A stretch of DNA of 19,179 nucleotides from Sulfuricella sp. (GCA_019911785.1 JAIOJM010000282.1:1-19179); one strand, 5' to 3'. Shown: positions 1-7,969, counted from the stretch's first letter. Notes: a model not told the origin generated them from the letters alone. Made by a program: numbers and translations.

Positions 1-435
1 CAGAATCACCGGCTCTCCCGAAAACCGTAGCAGGCGTCGCACCATCATGACCGGCGCCCCGCGCTTCAGCCCGAGCCGTTCAGCGGCAGTGCTGTCGGCC
101 TTACCGCGCTCGCAATGCAGCACCTCGCTGACCGGGAATTCTTTCTTGCCGCTCAGCTCGACGATGCGCAGAAAACGGTACTGGGTATGCTCCTCGGTAT
201 GGGTGGCGACGAATGTCCCCTTCCCTTGGCGCCGCACCAGAATGTTTTCCGCTGCGAGCTCGTCGATCGCCTTGCGCACCGTTCCCTGGCTGACCTTGAA
301 CCGGCTCGCCAGTTCCAGCTCGCTGGGAATCACCTCGCTCGGCCGCCATTCTCCTGCCACAAGGCTTTGCGTGATCAGAATCTTGATCTGTTCATAGAGC
401 GGTCTGAATGTAGGAGTTGAATGCGATTTGGTCAT
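1..435 (-). CDS. GntR-family (HutC/UTRA type) transcriptional regulator, 3' end outside window
   Basis: The reading frame is open from ATG at 435 to the window edge, giving 145 residues without a stop; the C-terminus lies outside. Residues about 11-76 form a GntR winged helix, with the typical run PSELELASRFKVSQGTVRKA (38-57) followed by a wing ending in RRQGKGTFV (68-76). From about residue 85 the protein enters a UTRA effector domain (RFLRIVELSG, later GAPVMMVRRLLRFSGEPV), as in HutC-type members. An AAGGG Shine-Dalgarno motif precedes the ATG. The gene is divergent from prpB, so it most likely controls the propionate genes in place of the sigma-54 activator PrpR of enteric bacteria. The effector could be 2-methylcitrate or a related intermediate; this is inference from context. 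Identity as a GntR/UTRA protein is near certain, the regulon is likely. Confidence 0.93.
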   Translation of the reverse strand, partial: MTKSHSTPTFRPLYEQIKILITQSLVAGEWRPSEVIPSELELASRFKVSQGTVRKAIDELAAENILVRRQGKGTFVATHTEEHTQYRFLRIVELSGKKEFPVSEVLHCERGKADSTAAERLGLKRGAPVMMVRRLLRFSGEPVIL

Positions 436-486
436 GGTTTTCCCTTGTTTTCTAACCCTAGCATGATCAATAAGAATTATCCACTA

Positions 487-498
487 TCTTATATAAGA
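487..498. promoter_or_regulatory. Perfect 12-bp dyad, candidate operator of the GntR regulator
   Basis: TCTTATATAAGA is a perfect palindrome in the 171-bp divergent gap between the regulator and prpB. GntR-family dimers bind short AT-rich dyads of this size. It lies about 20 bp upstream of the proposed prpB -35 box. On the minus strand it would fall in the spacer upstream of a GATAAT -10-like hexamer at 476-481, so one site could serve both directions. Function is inferred from symmetry and position. Confidence 0.55.
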
Positions 499-518
499 CA
501 TATTACATAAGCTAAATA

Positions 519-547
519 TTGACATATACTTTATTCGATCACATTAT
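519..547 (+). promoter_or_regulatory. Candidate sigma-70 promoter of prpBCD
   Basis: A perfect TTGACA (519-524) is followed after 17 bp by CATTAT (542-547), a fair -10 match. TATACT at 545-550 is a better hexamer but 20 bp away. The region is strongly AT-rich, unlike the flanking genes, and lies 60-90 bp before the prpB start. Confidence 0.45.
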
Positions 548-606
548 ACTCATTCTTCGAATTTATGCTTTGCAAAACAACAGCGCTCCCACTAAAGAGG
601 TAAGTC

Positions 607-1494
607 ATGACCGAGATTTCATCTGCCGGCGCGCGCTTTCGCGCCGCAGTCGCTGCCGAAAAACCCCTGCAGGTCATCGGGGCGATCAATGCCTACCATG
701 CCAGACTGGCAGAACACACGGGCTACAAGGCGCTCTACATCTCTGGCGGCGGCGTGGCGGCGGGATCGCTCGGCTTGCCCGACCTCGGCATCTCCACCCT
801 CGACGACGTGCTCACCGACGTGCGCCGCATTACCGACGCAACCCACCTGCCGATCCTGGTGGATATCGACACCGGCTTCGGCGGCGCCTTCAACATCTCC
901 CGCACCGTCAAATCGATGATCAAGTTCGGCGCGGGCGCCGTGCATATCGAGGACCAAGTGCTGGCCAAGCGTTGCGGCCACCGTCCCGGCAAGGCGATAG
1001 TCTCCCAGGCGGAGATGGTGGATCGCATCAAGGCCGCAGTGGACGCCAGAACCGATCCCGCTTTTGTCATCATGGCCCGTACCGATGCTCTGGCGGTGGA
1101 AGGCTTGCAGTCCGCCATCGACCGCGCCTGTGCCTGCGTCGAGGCGGGCGCGGACATGGTTTTCCCGGAAGCGGTCACCGAGCTTCCCATGTACAAAAAG
1201 TTCTCCGCAGCGGTAAAAGTGCCCGTGCTTGCCAATATCACCGAGTTCGGCTCGACACCACTCTATACTGTTGAAGAGCTGGCGGGGGCGGACGTCTCCC
1301 TGGTGCTCTATCCGCTGTCCGCCTTCCGCGCCATGAACAAGGCCGCGCTGAACGTCTACGAATCCATCCGCCGTGAAGGAACGCAGAAGAACGTAATTGA
1401 CCAGATGCAGACGCGCATGGAACTGTACGAACACCTTGGCTACCATGAATACGAGCATAAACTGGATGAGCTGTTTGTGCAGGAGAAGAAATGA
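607..1494 (+). CDS. prpB: 2-methylisocitrate lyase
   Basis: Cleaves 2-methylisocitrate to pyruvate and succinate, the last step of the 2-methylcitrate cycle for propionyl-CoA breakdown, in the cytoplasm. The protein has 295 residues, the usual length for PrpB. It carries the isocitrate-lyase/PEP-mutase signature KRCGHRPGK at 121-129 with catalytic Cys123 and Lys121. The metal-binding LVDIDTG (84-90) and HIED (113-116) are also present, and the N-terminal [16 protein letters not shown] segment (46-61) is typical of the family. The start is supported by AAAGAGG at 594-600. It is first in the prpB-prpC-prpD row, under the candidate promoter and dyad upstream. The CGHRPGK form favours PrpB over the related phosphonopyruvate hydrolases and oxaloacetate decarboxylases. 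Confidence 0.97.
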   Translation: MTEISSAGARFRAAVAAEKPLQVIGAINAYHARLAEHTGYKALYISGGGVAAGSLGLPDLGISTLDDVLTDVRRITDATHLPILVDIDTGFGGAFNISRTVKSMIKFGAGAVHIEDQVLAKRCGHRPGKAIVSQAEMVDRIKAAVDARTDPAFVIMARTDALAVEGLQSAIDRACACVEAGADMVFPEAVTELPMYKKFSAAVKVPVLANITEFGSTPLYTVEELAGADVSLVLYPLSAFRAMNKAALNVYESIRREGTQKNVIDQMQTRMELYEHLGYHEYEHKLDELFVQEKK

Positions 1495-1499
1495 TTTTC

Positions 1500-1576
1500 A
1501 CCGCAAGGGCCGCGAGGGTACGCAAAGGAAAAACTCATCCTGGTTTTCCCTTGCGATCCTTTGCGTCCTTAGCGGT
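1500..1576. repeat. Long imperfect inverted repeat in the prpB-prpC gap
   Basis: Arms of 33 nt at 1500-1532 and 1544-1576 match at about 25 positions when folded, around an 11-nt loop. Each arm is made of near-repeats of CGCAAAGG. The same element in better condition lies between prpC and prpD. It starts 5 bp after the prpB stop and fills most of the 105-bp gap. In mRNA it would form a long hairpin. No U-tract directly follows the arm, so a classical terminator is unlikely. Confidence 0.85.
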
Positions 1577-1599
1577 AAAGGGTTTTTTAGGGGTCAAAA

Positions 1600-2760
1600 G
1601 TGAGCGAAACTGAAACCACGCCGAAAAAGAAAAAATCGGTCGCCCTTTCCGGCGTAGTGGCCGGCACCACGGCAGTATGCACCGTCGGCCACAGCGGCAA
1701 CGACCTGCACTATCGCGGCTACGACATTCTGGAGCTGGCGGAAAAATCCACTTTCGAGGAAGTCGCTTACCTTCTGGTTCACGGCGCACTGCCCACCCAG
1801 TCCGAACTGGAGGGTTACAAGCACAAGCTGAAATCGCTGCGCGGACTGCCGGGAGCGTTGAAAACTGTGCTCGAACAGATTCCCTCCTCTGCACATCCTA
1901 TGGACGTAATGCGCACCGGCTGCTCGATGCTGGGCATCCTGCTGCCCGAAAACACCGACCGCAATCTCCAGGGTGCACAAGACATCGCTGACAGACTGGT
2001 CGCCTCGTTCGGCTCGATGCTGCTGTACTGGTACCACTATTCGCGCAACGGGAAACGCATCGAAGTGGAAACCGACGACGACACCGTGGCCGGTCATTTC
2101 CTTCATCTCCTGCACGGCAAGGCGCCTTCCGAACTCCAGAGTAGGGCGCTGGATATATCGCTGATCCTGTATGCCGAGCACGAGTTCAACGCCTCCACCT
2201 TCACCGCCCGGGTCATTGCCGGCACGCTGTCCGATATCCACTCCTGCATCACCGGCGCAATCGGCGCGCTCAGAGGCCCGAAGCACGGCGGCGCCAACGA
2301 AGCCGCGATGGAGATCATCCAGCGCTATCGCAGTCCGGACGAGGCGGAAGCCGACATCCGCAGCCGCATCGCGCGCAAGGAAATCATCATCGGCTTCGGC
2401 CATCCGGTCTACACCATCGGCGATCCGCGCAACATCGCGATCAAGACCGTGTCGCGCCTGCTGTGCGAGGATGGCAACAACATGAACCTGTTCGAGATCT
2501 CCGACCGCATCGAATCGGTGATGTGGGAAACCAAGAAAATGTTCCCCAACCTCGACTGGTATTCGGCCTCCAGCTACCACATGATGGGCGTCCCGACCGA
2601 GATGTTCACCCCCCTGTTCGTGATCGCCCGCACCACCGGCTGGGCGGCGCATATCATCGAGCAGCGCATCGACAACAAGATCATCCGGCCGAATGCCGAG
2701 TACGTCGGCCCGGAGAATCGCCCTTACTTGCCCATTGAAAAAAGAGGCCAAACCCCTTAA
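1600..2760 (+). CDS. prpC: 2-methylcitrate synthase
   Basis: Condenses propionyl-CoA with oxaloacetate to 2-methylcitrate; a citrate-synthase-fold enzyme of 386 residues, the short bacterial type II length expected for PrpC. The catalytic triad can be placed at His229 (GPKHGGANE, 226-234), His268 (GFGHPVY, 265-271) and Asp319 (NLDWYSA). [16 protein letters not shown] around His194 is also characteristic. Translation starts at GTG (1600) with AGGGG 6-7 nt upstream; I see no better in-frame start. The last base of its stop codon is the first base of the downstream inverted repeat. The location between prpB and prpD is the main reason to call methylcitrate rather than citrate synthase. Such enzymes often keep some citrate synthase activity. 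Confidence 0.95.
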   Translation: MSETETTPKKKKSVALSGVVAGTTAVCTVGHSGNDLHYRGYDILELAEKSTFEEVAYLLVHGALPTQSELEGYKHKLKSLRGLPGALKTVLEQIPSSAHPMDVMRTGCSMLGILLPENTDRNLQGAQDIADRLVASFGSMLLYWYHYSRNGKRIEVETDDDTVAGHFLHLLHGKAPSELQSRALDISLILYAEHEFNASTFTARVIAGTLSDIHSCITGAIGALRGPKHGGANEAAMEIIQRYRSPDEAEADIRSRIARKEIIIGFGHPVYTIGDPRNIAIKTVSRLLCEDGNNMNLFEISDRIESVMWETKKMFPNLDWYSASSYHMMGVPTEMFTPLFVIARTTGWAAHIIEQRIDNKIIRPNAEYVGPENRPYLPIEKRGQTP

Positions 2761-2834
2761 CCGCAAAGGACGCAAAGGTTCGCGAAGGATTGCAGGATAG
2801 TTTTTCCTTTGCGGAACTTTGCGTCCTTTGCGGT
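2760..2834. repeat. Long near-perfect inverted repeat in the prpC-prpD gap
   Basis: Arms of 30 nt at 2760-2789 and 2805-2834 match at 27 of 30 positions; the loop is 15 nt. Both arms begin (or end, on the complement) with ACCGCAAAGGACGCAAAG, a repeated CGCAAAGG unit. This is the same family as the element after prpB. It begins on the final A of the prpC stop codon, and the prpD Shine-Dalgarno follows 22 nt after the second arm. Confidence 0.92.
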
Positions 2835-2867
2835 AAAAATTGTTTTTCTAGCTCATAAGGAAACCGC

Positions 2868-4328
2868 ATGTCCTCCCACACCCCCAACGTCCGCCCCGAA
2901 CCCGACCAGGTTCTGGTGGATATTGCCGACTACGTCTGCGATTACGAAATCAAATCCGCGGAGGCTTACGACACCGCCCGCTACTGTTTGATGGACACCC
3001 TGGGCTGCGGCCTGGAGGCGCTCTCCTACCCGGCCTGCACCAAGCTGCTCGGGCCGATCGTGCCCGACACGGTGGTGCTCAACGGCGCCAGGGTGCCCGG
3101 GACGCAATTCCAGCTGGACCCCGTCAAAGCAGCGTTCGATATCGGCGCCATGGTGCGCTGGCTGGATTTCAACGACACCTGGCTTGCCGCCGAATGGGGC
3201 CACCCTTCCGACAACCTGGGCGGCATCCTCGCCGCCGCCGACTGGCTGTCTCGCACCCGCGTGGCGCACGGAAAACCCGCGCTGACCATGAAGAATGTGC
3301 TGACCGCCATGATCAAGGCGCACGAAATCCAGGGCGTACTGGCGCTGGAAAACAGCTTCAACCGGGTCGGGCTCGACCATGTGATCCTGGTGAAAATCGC
3401 CTCCACCGCCGTTGTCACCAAGCTTCTGGGCGGCTCGCGAGATGAGATCATCGACGCCGTTTCCAACGCCTGGATCGATGGCCAGGCCCTGCGCACCTAT
3501 CGCCACTCGCCCAACACCGGCCCGCGCAAATCCTGGGCGGCGGGAGATGCCACCAGCCGCGCAGTGCGTTTGGCGCTGATGACGCTCAAAGGTGAAATGG
3601 GCTACCCCTCCGCCCTCACCGCCAAGACCTGGGGTTTCTACGACGTGTTGTTCAAGGGCAACGCCTTCAAGTTCCAGCGCCCCTACGGCTCTTACGTGAT
3701 GGAGCAGATTCTGTTCAAGATTTCCTTCCCCGCCGAGTTCCATTCCCAGACCGCGGTGGAAGCCGCCTTCCAGCTGCATGCCCAGGTGGGCGACCGGCTG
3801 GACACGCTGGAGAGGATCGCACAGATCGACAGGATCGTCATCACCACCCACGAATCGGCGCTCCGCATCATCGACAAGAAGGGCCCGCTGCACAACCCGG
3901 CCGACCGCGACCACTGCATCCAGTACATGGCCGCAGTCGGCCTCCTGAAAGGCAATCTCACCGCCGCCGACTACGAGGACGCGGCTGCCGCCGACCCGCG
4001 CATCGATGTCCTGCGCGACAAGATGGAATGCGTCGAGAACCATCAATACACCAGGGATTATCTCGACCCCGAAAAGCGCTCCATCGCCAACGCCCTGCAA
4101 ATCTTCTTCAAGGACGGCACATGGTCAGAAAACATCGCGGTCGAATACCCGATCGGCCACCGCCGCCGCCGCGCGGAAGGCATCCCCGAGCTGGTCAAGA
4201 AATTCCGGGTGAACCTGGCGCGGAGATTCCCCGCCAAGCAGTCGAACGCAATCCTTGGGTTGTGCCTGGATGCAAAACGCCTCGAAGCAACGACGGTGAA
4301 CGAATTTATGGACCTGCTGGCAATCTAG
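2868..4328 (+). CDS. prpD: 2-methylcitrate dehydratase (MmgE/PrpD family)
   Basis: Dehydrates 2-methylcitrate to 2-methyl-cis-aconitate, the middle part of the methylcitrate cycle. The 486-residue length is close to enteric PrpD (483 from memory). [19 protein letters not shown] at 101-119 is the conserved PrpD block, and the C-terminal part [16 protein letters not shown] is also typical. The start ATG at 2868 has AAGGA at 2857-2861. It is the last of the three prp genes. No prpE (propionyl-CoA synthetase), acnD or prpF lies in the window, so propionyl-CoA may come from other sources or prpE lies elsewhere. Identification is firm; the alternative, another MmgE/PrpD family member, is unlikely given the neighbours. 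Confidence 0.95.
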   Translation: MSSHTPNVRPEPDQVLVDIADYVCDYEIKSAEAYDTARYCLMDTLGCGLEALSYPACTKLLGPIVPDTVVLNGARVPGTQFQLDPVKAAFDIGAMVRWLDFNDTWLAAEWGHPSDNLGGILAAADWLSRTRVAHGKPALTMKNVLTAMIKAHEIQGVLALENSFNRVGLDHVILVKIASTAVVTKLLGGSRDEIIDAVSNAWIDGQALRTYRHSPNTGPRKSWAAGDATSRAVRLALMTLKGEMGYPSALTAKTWGFYDVLFKGNAFKFQRPYGSYVMEQILFKISFPAEFHSQTAVEAAFQLHAQVGDRLDTLERIAQIDRIVITTHESALRIIDKKGPLHNPADRDHCIQYMAAVGLLKGNLTAADYEDAAAADPRIDVLRDKMECVENHQYTRDYLDPEKRSIANALQIFFKDGTWSENIAVEYPIGHRRRRAEGIPELVKKFRVNLARRFPAKQSNAILGLCLDAKRLEATTVNEFMDLLAI

Positions 4329-4356
4329 CCGCTCAGGCGCTTCCAGAACGTTTGAC

Positions 4357-4362
4357 TATAAT
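4357..4362 (+). promoter_or_regulatory. Candidate -10 element before the PfpI-like gene
   Basis: A consensus TATAAT lies in the 67-bp gap after prpD, 34 bp before the next start. The -35 position (about 4334-4339) is poor, so the next two genes may have their own weak promoter or be read through from prpD. Confidence 0.35.
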
Positions 4363-4395
4363 TACCATAAGCAAGTCGGAACAGCAGGAGGCGTC

Positions 4396-4908
4396 ATGAA
4401 AGCATTGATCATCAGCGCAGACCATTTCGAGGATACCGAACTTCTGGTGCCCTACTACCGCCTGAAGGAAGAAGGCTTTGAGATGGATGTCGCCTCCATT
4501 TCCAGGGGAAATATCAACGGCAAGCACGGCTACGAAGTCCGCGTGGACAAGGCGCTGCGCGACGTTCATGCCAAAGACTATGACATTCTCGTGCTTCCGG
4601 GCGGCAAGGCGCCCGCAGCGTTGCGCAAGGAACCGGCCGCACTGGAAATCGTGAAGGAATTCTTTCTCGGCAACAAGCCGGTCGCGGCCATCTGCCACGG
4701 TCCGCAACTATTGGTCACGGCAGGCGTCCTCAAGGGGCGACGCGCCACCTGCTACCACTCTGTCGCCGAGGAACTGAAAGAAGCCGGCGCCCTGTACGAA
4801 GACAGCGAAGTGGTGGTGGACGGCAACCTGGTCACGTCCCGCCAGCCCTCAGACCTGCCCGCCTTCATGCGGGAAACCATCCGGATGGCGTCAAAAATCG
4901 TGCATTGA
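4396..4908 (+). CDS. PfpI/DJ-1 superfamily protein (YhbO/YraA-like)
   Basis: A 170-residue single-domain protein of the class I glutamine amidotransferase-like fold. The nucleophile elbow AAICHGPQLL (97-106) has Cys100 followed by His101, and the acidic partner is in HFEDTE (10-15, Glu12). LPGGKAP (67-73) and the late segment VTSRQPSDLPAF (146-157) are usual for the PfpI branch. Relatives have been described as intracellular proteases, chaperones or glyoxalase/deglycase-type stress enzymes. The sequence alone does not decide which. A strong AGGAGG at 4386-4391 supports the start. It follows prpD by 67 bp on the same strand. A stress or aldehyde-detoxification role is inference from family only. 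Confidence 0.9.
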   Translation: MKALIISADHFEDTELLVPYYRLKEEGFEMDVASISRGNINGKHGYEVRVDKALRDVHAKDYDILVLPGGKAPAALRKEPAALEIVKEFFLGNKPVAAICHGPQLLVTAGVLKGRRATCYHSVAEELKEAGALYEDSEVVVDGNLVTSRQPSDLPAFMRETIRMASKIVH

Positions 4909-4955
4909 TCCTATACCCGCGCATTCATCTCGACACGACAACCAAGGAGAACAAA

Positions 4956-5456
4956 ATGAAAACTCGATTCGCCGGTTTCCAACCCATCCGGCCTGACCGT
5001 CAGATTTGGGGGCAGGAGTATCGGCATGACGCCTACAAAGCCAAGCACAAACTGCCCGAACCCACGGCTTGCCCGGTCTGCGGCGCCGTATATCACGAAG
5101 GACGCTGGCAATGGATGGCCAGACCAGCCCAGGCCCATGAGGAAATGTGTCCGGCCTGCCACCGCATCCATGACGAGTTTCCGGCTGGATTCGTCACCCT
5201 GAGCGGAGCGTTCCTCAAGGAACATCGGGAGGAATTGCTGAATCTGGTGAAAAACGAGGAAGCGAGGGCCAAGGCGGAGCATCCCATGGAGCGGATCGTC
5301 AAGATCGAAGACCAGGATGACGGCGCCCTGGTTACCACCACCGGAATCCATCTCGCCCGCGGCATCGGCGAAGCATTGCACCATGCCTACAAAGGCGAAC
5401 TGGAATTCCATTACAACGAACAGGAAAACCTGCTACGCGTAGTATGGGAGCGTTAA
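4956..5456 (+). CDS. Small protein with two CxxC pairs, BCAM0308-like
   Basis: The frame is open from 4905, but AAGGAGA at 4944-4950 points to ATG 4956, giving 166 residues. Two CxxC pairs, CPVC (39-42) and CPAC (65-68), look like a split zinc ribbon; ACPVCGAVYHEGRWQW surrounds the first. The C-terminal half (about 95-166) contains a conserved-looking segment GIHLARGIGEALHHAYKGEL and ends with LLRVVWER. From memory this resembles the BCAM0308 family of uncharacterised proteins, whose N-terminal part recalls the zinc ribbon of NMD3. I could not check this, and no biochemical function is claimed. It is 47 bp downstream of the PfpI-like gene and probably cotranscribed. It is the last plus-strand gene before the convergent polysaccharide operon. 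Confidence 0.85.
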   Translation: MKTRFAGFQPIRPDRQIWGQEYRHDAYKAKHKLPEPTACPVCGAVYHEGRWQWMARPAQAHEEMCPACHRIHDEFPAGFVTLSGAFLKEHREELLNLVKNEEARAKAEHPMERIVKIEDQDDGALVTTTGIHLARGIGEALHHAYKGELEFHYNEQENLLRVVWER

Positions 5457-5835
5457 ACTTGAAAAACTCAATTGAACCGCAGAGACACAGAGGAAACGGG
5501 GTAAGCGGGGATGGGCGACTTGTCGCCCAACTCGCAAAAACAAAGCGTTATGCCGACACGGAAAATCACCCGCTGGTGAAAGCCGGTCGATCTCTAATGC
5601 ATTGATATAGAGCCAGAACGCCTCTGTGGGAGCGGCGCCAGCCCTCCCCTCAATCCCCTCCCGCAAGCGGGAGGGGAGACGATCGCCCCTTCCCCCGCTT
5701 GCGGGGGAAGGTTGGGATGGAGGTTGGCTGCGATTTGCGGCCGCACTCGCGCCGGGGGCGGCGCTCCTACGTGCACGAGCATTCCAATGAATAATCTCGG
5801 TTAACGATAGTTAGTGAATAAAATCAGAAAATCGA
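5457..5835. other. Non-coding gap between convergent operons
   Basis: 379 bp without a credible gene. It holds a single arm resembling the prp repeats (ACCGCAGAGACACAGAGG, 5476-5493), a perfect 7-bp hairpin GGGCGAC/GTCGCCC (5513-5519 and 5522-5528) and the nested palindrome at 5626-5770. A short CCTCTGTG at 5621-5628 is complementary to part of the first arm and may be its decayed partner. No U-tract terminator is obvious for either operon. Confidence 0.75.
5626..5770. repeat. Nested palindromic intergenic repeat (REP-like)
   Basis: Outer arms GTGGGAGCGGCGCC (5626-5639) and its near complement at 5757-5770 (12 of 14 positions) enclose two perfect hairpins. These are CCCCTCCCGC/GCGGGAGGGG at 5655-5664 and 5667-5676, and CCTTCCCCCGC/GCGGGGGAAGG at 5688-5698 and 5701-5711. 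The two inner hairpins are also imperfect complements of each other. The outer GTAGGAGCG motif resembles REP sequences known from pseudomonads. It sits between convergent genes, where REP elements are common. Confidence 0.82.
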
Positions 5836-7329
5836 TCAATCCGCGAAAGGATTTGATAAATTTTCAGGAGGTATTTCTTTAGACCTGGCCGGAGGAACAA
5901 CAGGTTTTTCAGCTGAAGCCGAATTTTCAGAGACAATGGGTTTAGGCTCTTCACTGTGGCGGTGAAAGAACAGGCCGGCAAGGAAGGCAAAGTAAATTGC
6001 ATTGGCAGGGATGTGCAAATTAAAATCAACCAACCCGTGGAGAGCCATTAACAACAACCCGACACCCGCACCAGCCTGAGCAAATCTGAAAGTGGACCAG
6101 TGCCCCTTTACCCATACGTAAAACCATTGCCGAACGTAGAACACGGTAAAAAGAACAAGTAGAACAGCGACAATAAAGCCGCCTTCCATCAGCCATTCCA
6201 GATAATCGTTATGAACATGATTAATAAAACCGGGAAGGTCGCCAGTCTGGAAACGCATAAAAATAGAAGGGAATGTACCTGGACCACTACCCAGTGGAAA
6301 AAACGAACCCATTGCCGGTAAAACTGCATCATAAATTGGCCAGCGTAAATCATCAGCAGGATTCACAGCAGTAAATCGGTTTAAAACTGGCAAGAGGCCA
6401 ATTTCAGCAGCCAATGCCAAACCAATAGCGACTACGGTGCCAACCAGTCCAAAAGAATTCGCTCCACCCAGACGCATGGAATAAAGAACCGCACTCAGGA
6501 AAATCCCCAGCATTGCAAGTGCAATCCCTGTCCTTGATTGGGAAAAAATCAATCCGAGCATAATCACCAGAGTTATCGCCGCGTAAACAATAACCTTGCC
6601 TCCTCGCCCACTGAAAAAAGCCATAATCCTGCGCATCCAGCCCGATCTCCTATGCGGGCTTGTTTTTTGCAATGGGCCGACTGTTGCAGCCAGCATGGCC
6701 AATGCAATGGGCAATGCCATCTCCAGTAATCCTGCAAAATGGTCACGATTGGGGTAGGTCCCATTGGCACCGTTACCGCTCATACCGAAACGGAAAAAAC
6801 TATCCGCCCCATCGCCATACTGGATCAAACCCAAAATAGCCTGAAACACCACCATCCCCAGGAAAACCGTAACCAGCATGCGCAGCTTGCTAGTAGCTTG
6901 CCCCACCACGGCAAGAAAAATAATTACCGGCGGAAACAGGGCAAGCCATGAATATTCAGTATTAAAAGTGATCAGGGATAGAGGCCGAAGGACATCTGTT
7001 TCCTTGAAATTGAAACCTTCAAACAACTGAGCATAGAAGCCACGCCCTTGCAGAGCGGCCCACCAGTCTCCAGGCAGGGGAATCAGATAAAAAGCGGGAT
7101 AAAGCAATAACAGCAATAGCGAGGCGAGAAATGCCGCTGACAGATGTGTTTTAAAAGTCGGACGTGCAAAGAGCATTGCAGCCAGAACCAGCATAGCCAG
7201 TTCAAGAAACATTAGAATCAGCGGTCGATTGCCTCCCCTGAACAGAGGGGCAACGACCAGCAGCAGAGCTGACAAAATAAAAATGCCCGTGGCATTTCCA
7301 GGCCCACGGGCACTATATGATTCACGCAT
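5836..7329 (-). CDS. O-antigen ligase/polymerase family membrane protein (Wzy_C type)
   Basis: A 497-residue polytopic inner-membrane protein with roughly ten to twelve hydrophobic segments between residues 15 and 455. It carries the motifs of the O-antigen ligase/polymerase superfamily: TYPNRDHFAG (191-200), FSQSRTG (262-268, with the usual conserved Arg) and HVHNDYLEW (371-379) in or near the periplasmic loop. HGLVDFNLHIP (431-441) precedes the last membrane helix. In this operon it probably polymerises lipid-linked repeat units (Wzy role); a ligase role cannot be excluded. The C-terminal 40 residues form a Pro/Glu-rich tail, probably cytoplasmic. The start at 7329 lies 12 bp after the preceding stop and has no clear Shine-Dalgarno, suggesting translational coupling. 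It is the last gene of the operon. Confidence 0.9.
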   Translation of the reverse strand: MRESYSARGPGNATGIFILSALLLVVAPLFRGGNRPLILMFLELAMLVLAAMLFARPTFKTHLSAAFLASLLLLLLYPAFYLIPLPGDWWAALQGRGFYAQLFEGFNFKETDVLRPLSLITFNTEYSWLALFPPVIIFLAVVGQATSKLRMLVTVFLGMVVFQAILGLIQYGDGADSFFRFGMSGNGANGTYPNRDHFAGLLEMALPIALAMLAATVGPLQKTSPHRRSGWMRRIMAFFSGRGGKVIVYAAITLVIMLGLIFSQSRTGIALAMLGIFLSAVLYSMRLGGANSFGLVGTVVAIGLALAAEIGLLPVLNRFTAVNPADDLRWPIYDAVLPAMGSFFPLGSGPGTFPSIFMRFQTGDLPGFINHVHNDYLEWLMEGGFIVAVLLVLFTVFYVRQWFYVWVKGHWSTFRFAQAGAGVGLLLMALHGLVDFNLHIPANAIYFAFLAGLFFHRHSEEPKPIVSENSASAEKPVVPPARSKEIPPENLSNPFAD

Positions 7330-7341
7330 ATATGCAGATGG

Positions 7342-7836
7342 TTACATCGAGCTTACAGGGTTATCTTCTGTAATGGAGACAATTACCCCACCAGTGGTGA
7401 TGATTCCAGCTCCAAGAACCACGGCGTTACCTAGAGTCAAACCTCCGGCACCTCCGGCACCAGCACCACCGGGAACCGGATCACCTAGCGCAGCATAATA
7501 AGGGCCTACCGATTGAATCTTGGCAGTCTTTAAACTACATTCCGCCACAGAGTTGAACACCAGCTTGTTGTTTGGCTTGAGTTGTTGCACGCAGCCGTCT
7601 TTATAGGTAATCGATGCACTAGCGCCGGCCATGGTCATAATGCGGTCACCCACATTCAACTGCTGACCCGGACGAGCTACCACATAATATTTACCCTGAT
7701 TGACCAGCACCATCCCTTCCGACTGAGCAATGGTCGCAATTGGGCCAGACACGGGAGTCACTCCAGCATAAACGGCACCCGCCCCAAACATCAGAGACAG
7801 CATTAAACCACTTTTAAGCCCCAATCCTTTTTTCAT
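7342..7836 (-). CDS. Secreted small protein with FecR-like segment and C-terminal hydrophobic helix
   Basis: The 164-residue protein has a Sec signal peptide (positive start MKKGLGLK, hydrophobic core, likely cleavage after VYA at 24). Residues about 35-100 resemble a FecR-type beta domain: a short strand-rich unit with PGQQLNVGDRIMT, GASASITYKDGCV and LKPNNKLVF. It contains two cysteines (82 and 100) that could form a disulfide in the periplasm. A Gly/Ala-rich stretch (120-133) leads to a hydrophobic helix (134-155) and a short polar tail. AGGAG 7 nt before the ATG supports the start. Such proteins occur in polysaccharide loci, but I know of no defined function. A role in organising the export machine or in surface attachment is conjecture. 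Topology suggests a periplasmic domain held by a membrane anchor. Confidence 0.78.
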   Translation of the reverse strand: MKKGLGLKSGLMLSLMFGAGAVYAGVTPVSGPIATIAQSEGMVLVNQGKYYVVARPGQQLNVGDRIMTMAGASASITYKDGCVQQLKPNNKLVFNSVAECSLKTAKIQSVGPYYAALGDPVPGGAGAGGAGGLTLGNAVVLGAGIITTGGVIVSITEDNPVSSM

Positions 7837-7872
7837 CTTATTCTCCTATTGCCTAGCAAGCGCCGCACAAAA

Positions 7873-7878
7873 ATTATA
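7873..7878 (-). promoter_or_regulatory. Candidate internal -10 element
   Basis: On the minus strand a consensus TATAAT lies 37 nt before the FecR-like gene, in the longest gap (112 bp) of the distal operon. The -35 position is weak, so this would be a minor internal promoter for the last two genes. Confidence 0.33.
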
Positions 7879-7943
7879 CACCCACCATACAACAATCGAC
7901 TTCTATGATGATGGTATTCCATTTATTCTAGACTAGTCAACTC

Positions 7944-7969
7944 TTTTTTCAATCTCTTTTTTCAATCTC
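7944..7969 (-). repeat. 13-nt tandem duplication at the 3' end of the TPR gene
   Basis: Two exact adjacent copies (7944-7956 and 7957-7969) of a 13-nt unit, GAGATTGAAAAAA on the coding strand. Because 13 is not a multiple of three, the second copy shifts the frame and places the present TGA stop inside the duplication. With one copy the protein would end EIEKRVD at TAG instead of EIEKRD at TGA. Confidence 0.85.

Noticed and set aside
619..1458. Open frame of 279 codons opposite prpB
   Set aside because: Antisense shadow of a clearly conserved enzyme gene.
1594..2775. Open frame of 393 codons opposite prpC
   Set aside because: Antisense shadow; the start lies in the repeat and the composition is not protein-like.
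2853..4100. Long open frame on the minus strand (415 codons) opposite prpD
   Set aside because: It is a GC-driven shadow of prpD: no recognisable domains, Gly/Val/Asp/His-rich composition, and the plus-strand gene is unmistakable.
7342..7440. Possible PEP-CTERM sorting signal at the end of the FecR-like protein
   Set aside because: There is a hydrophobic helix but no PEP motif before it and no basic tail after it, and no exosortase gene is in the window.
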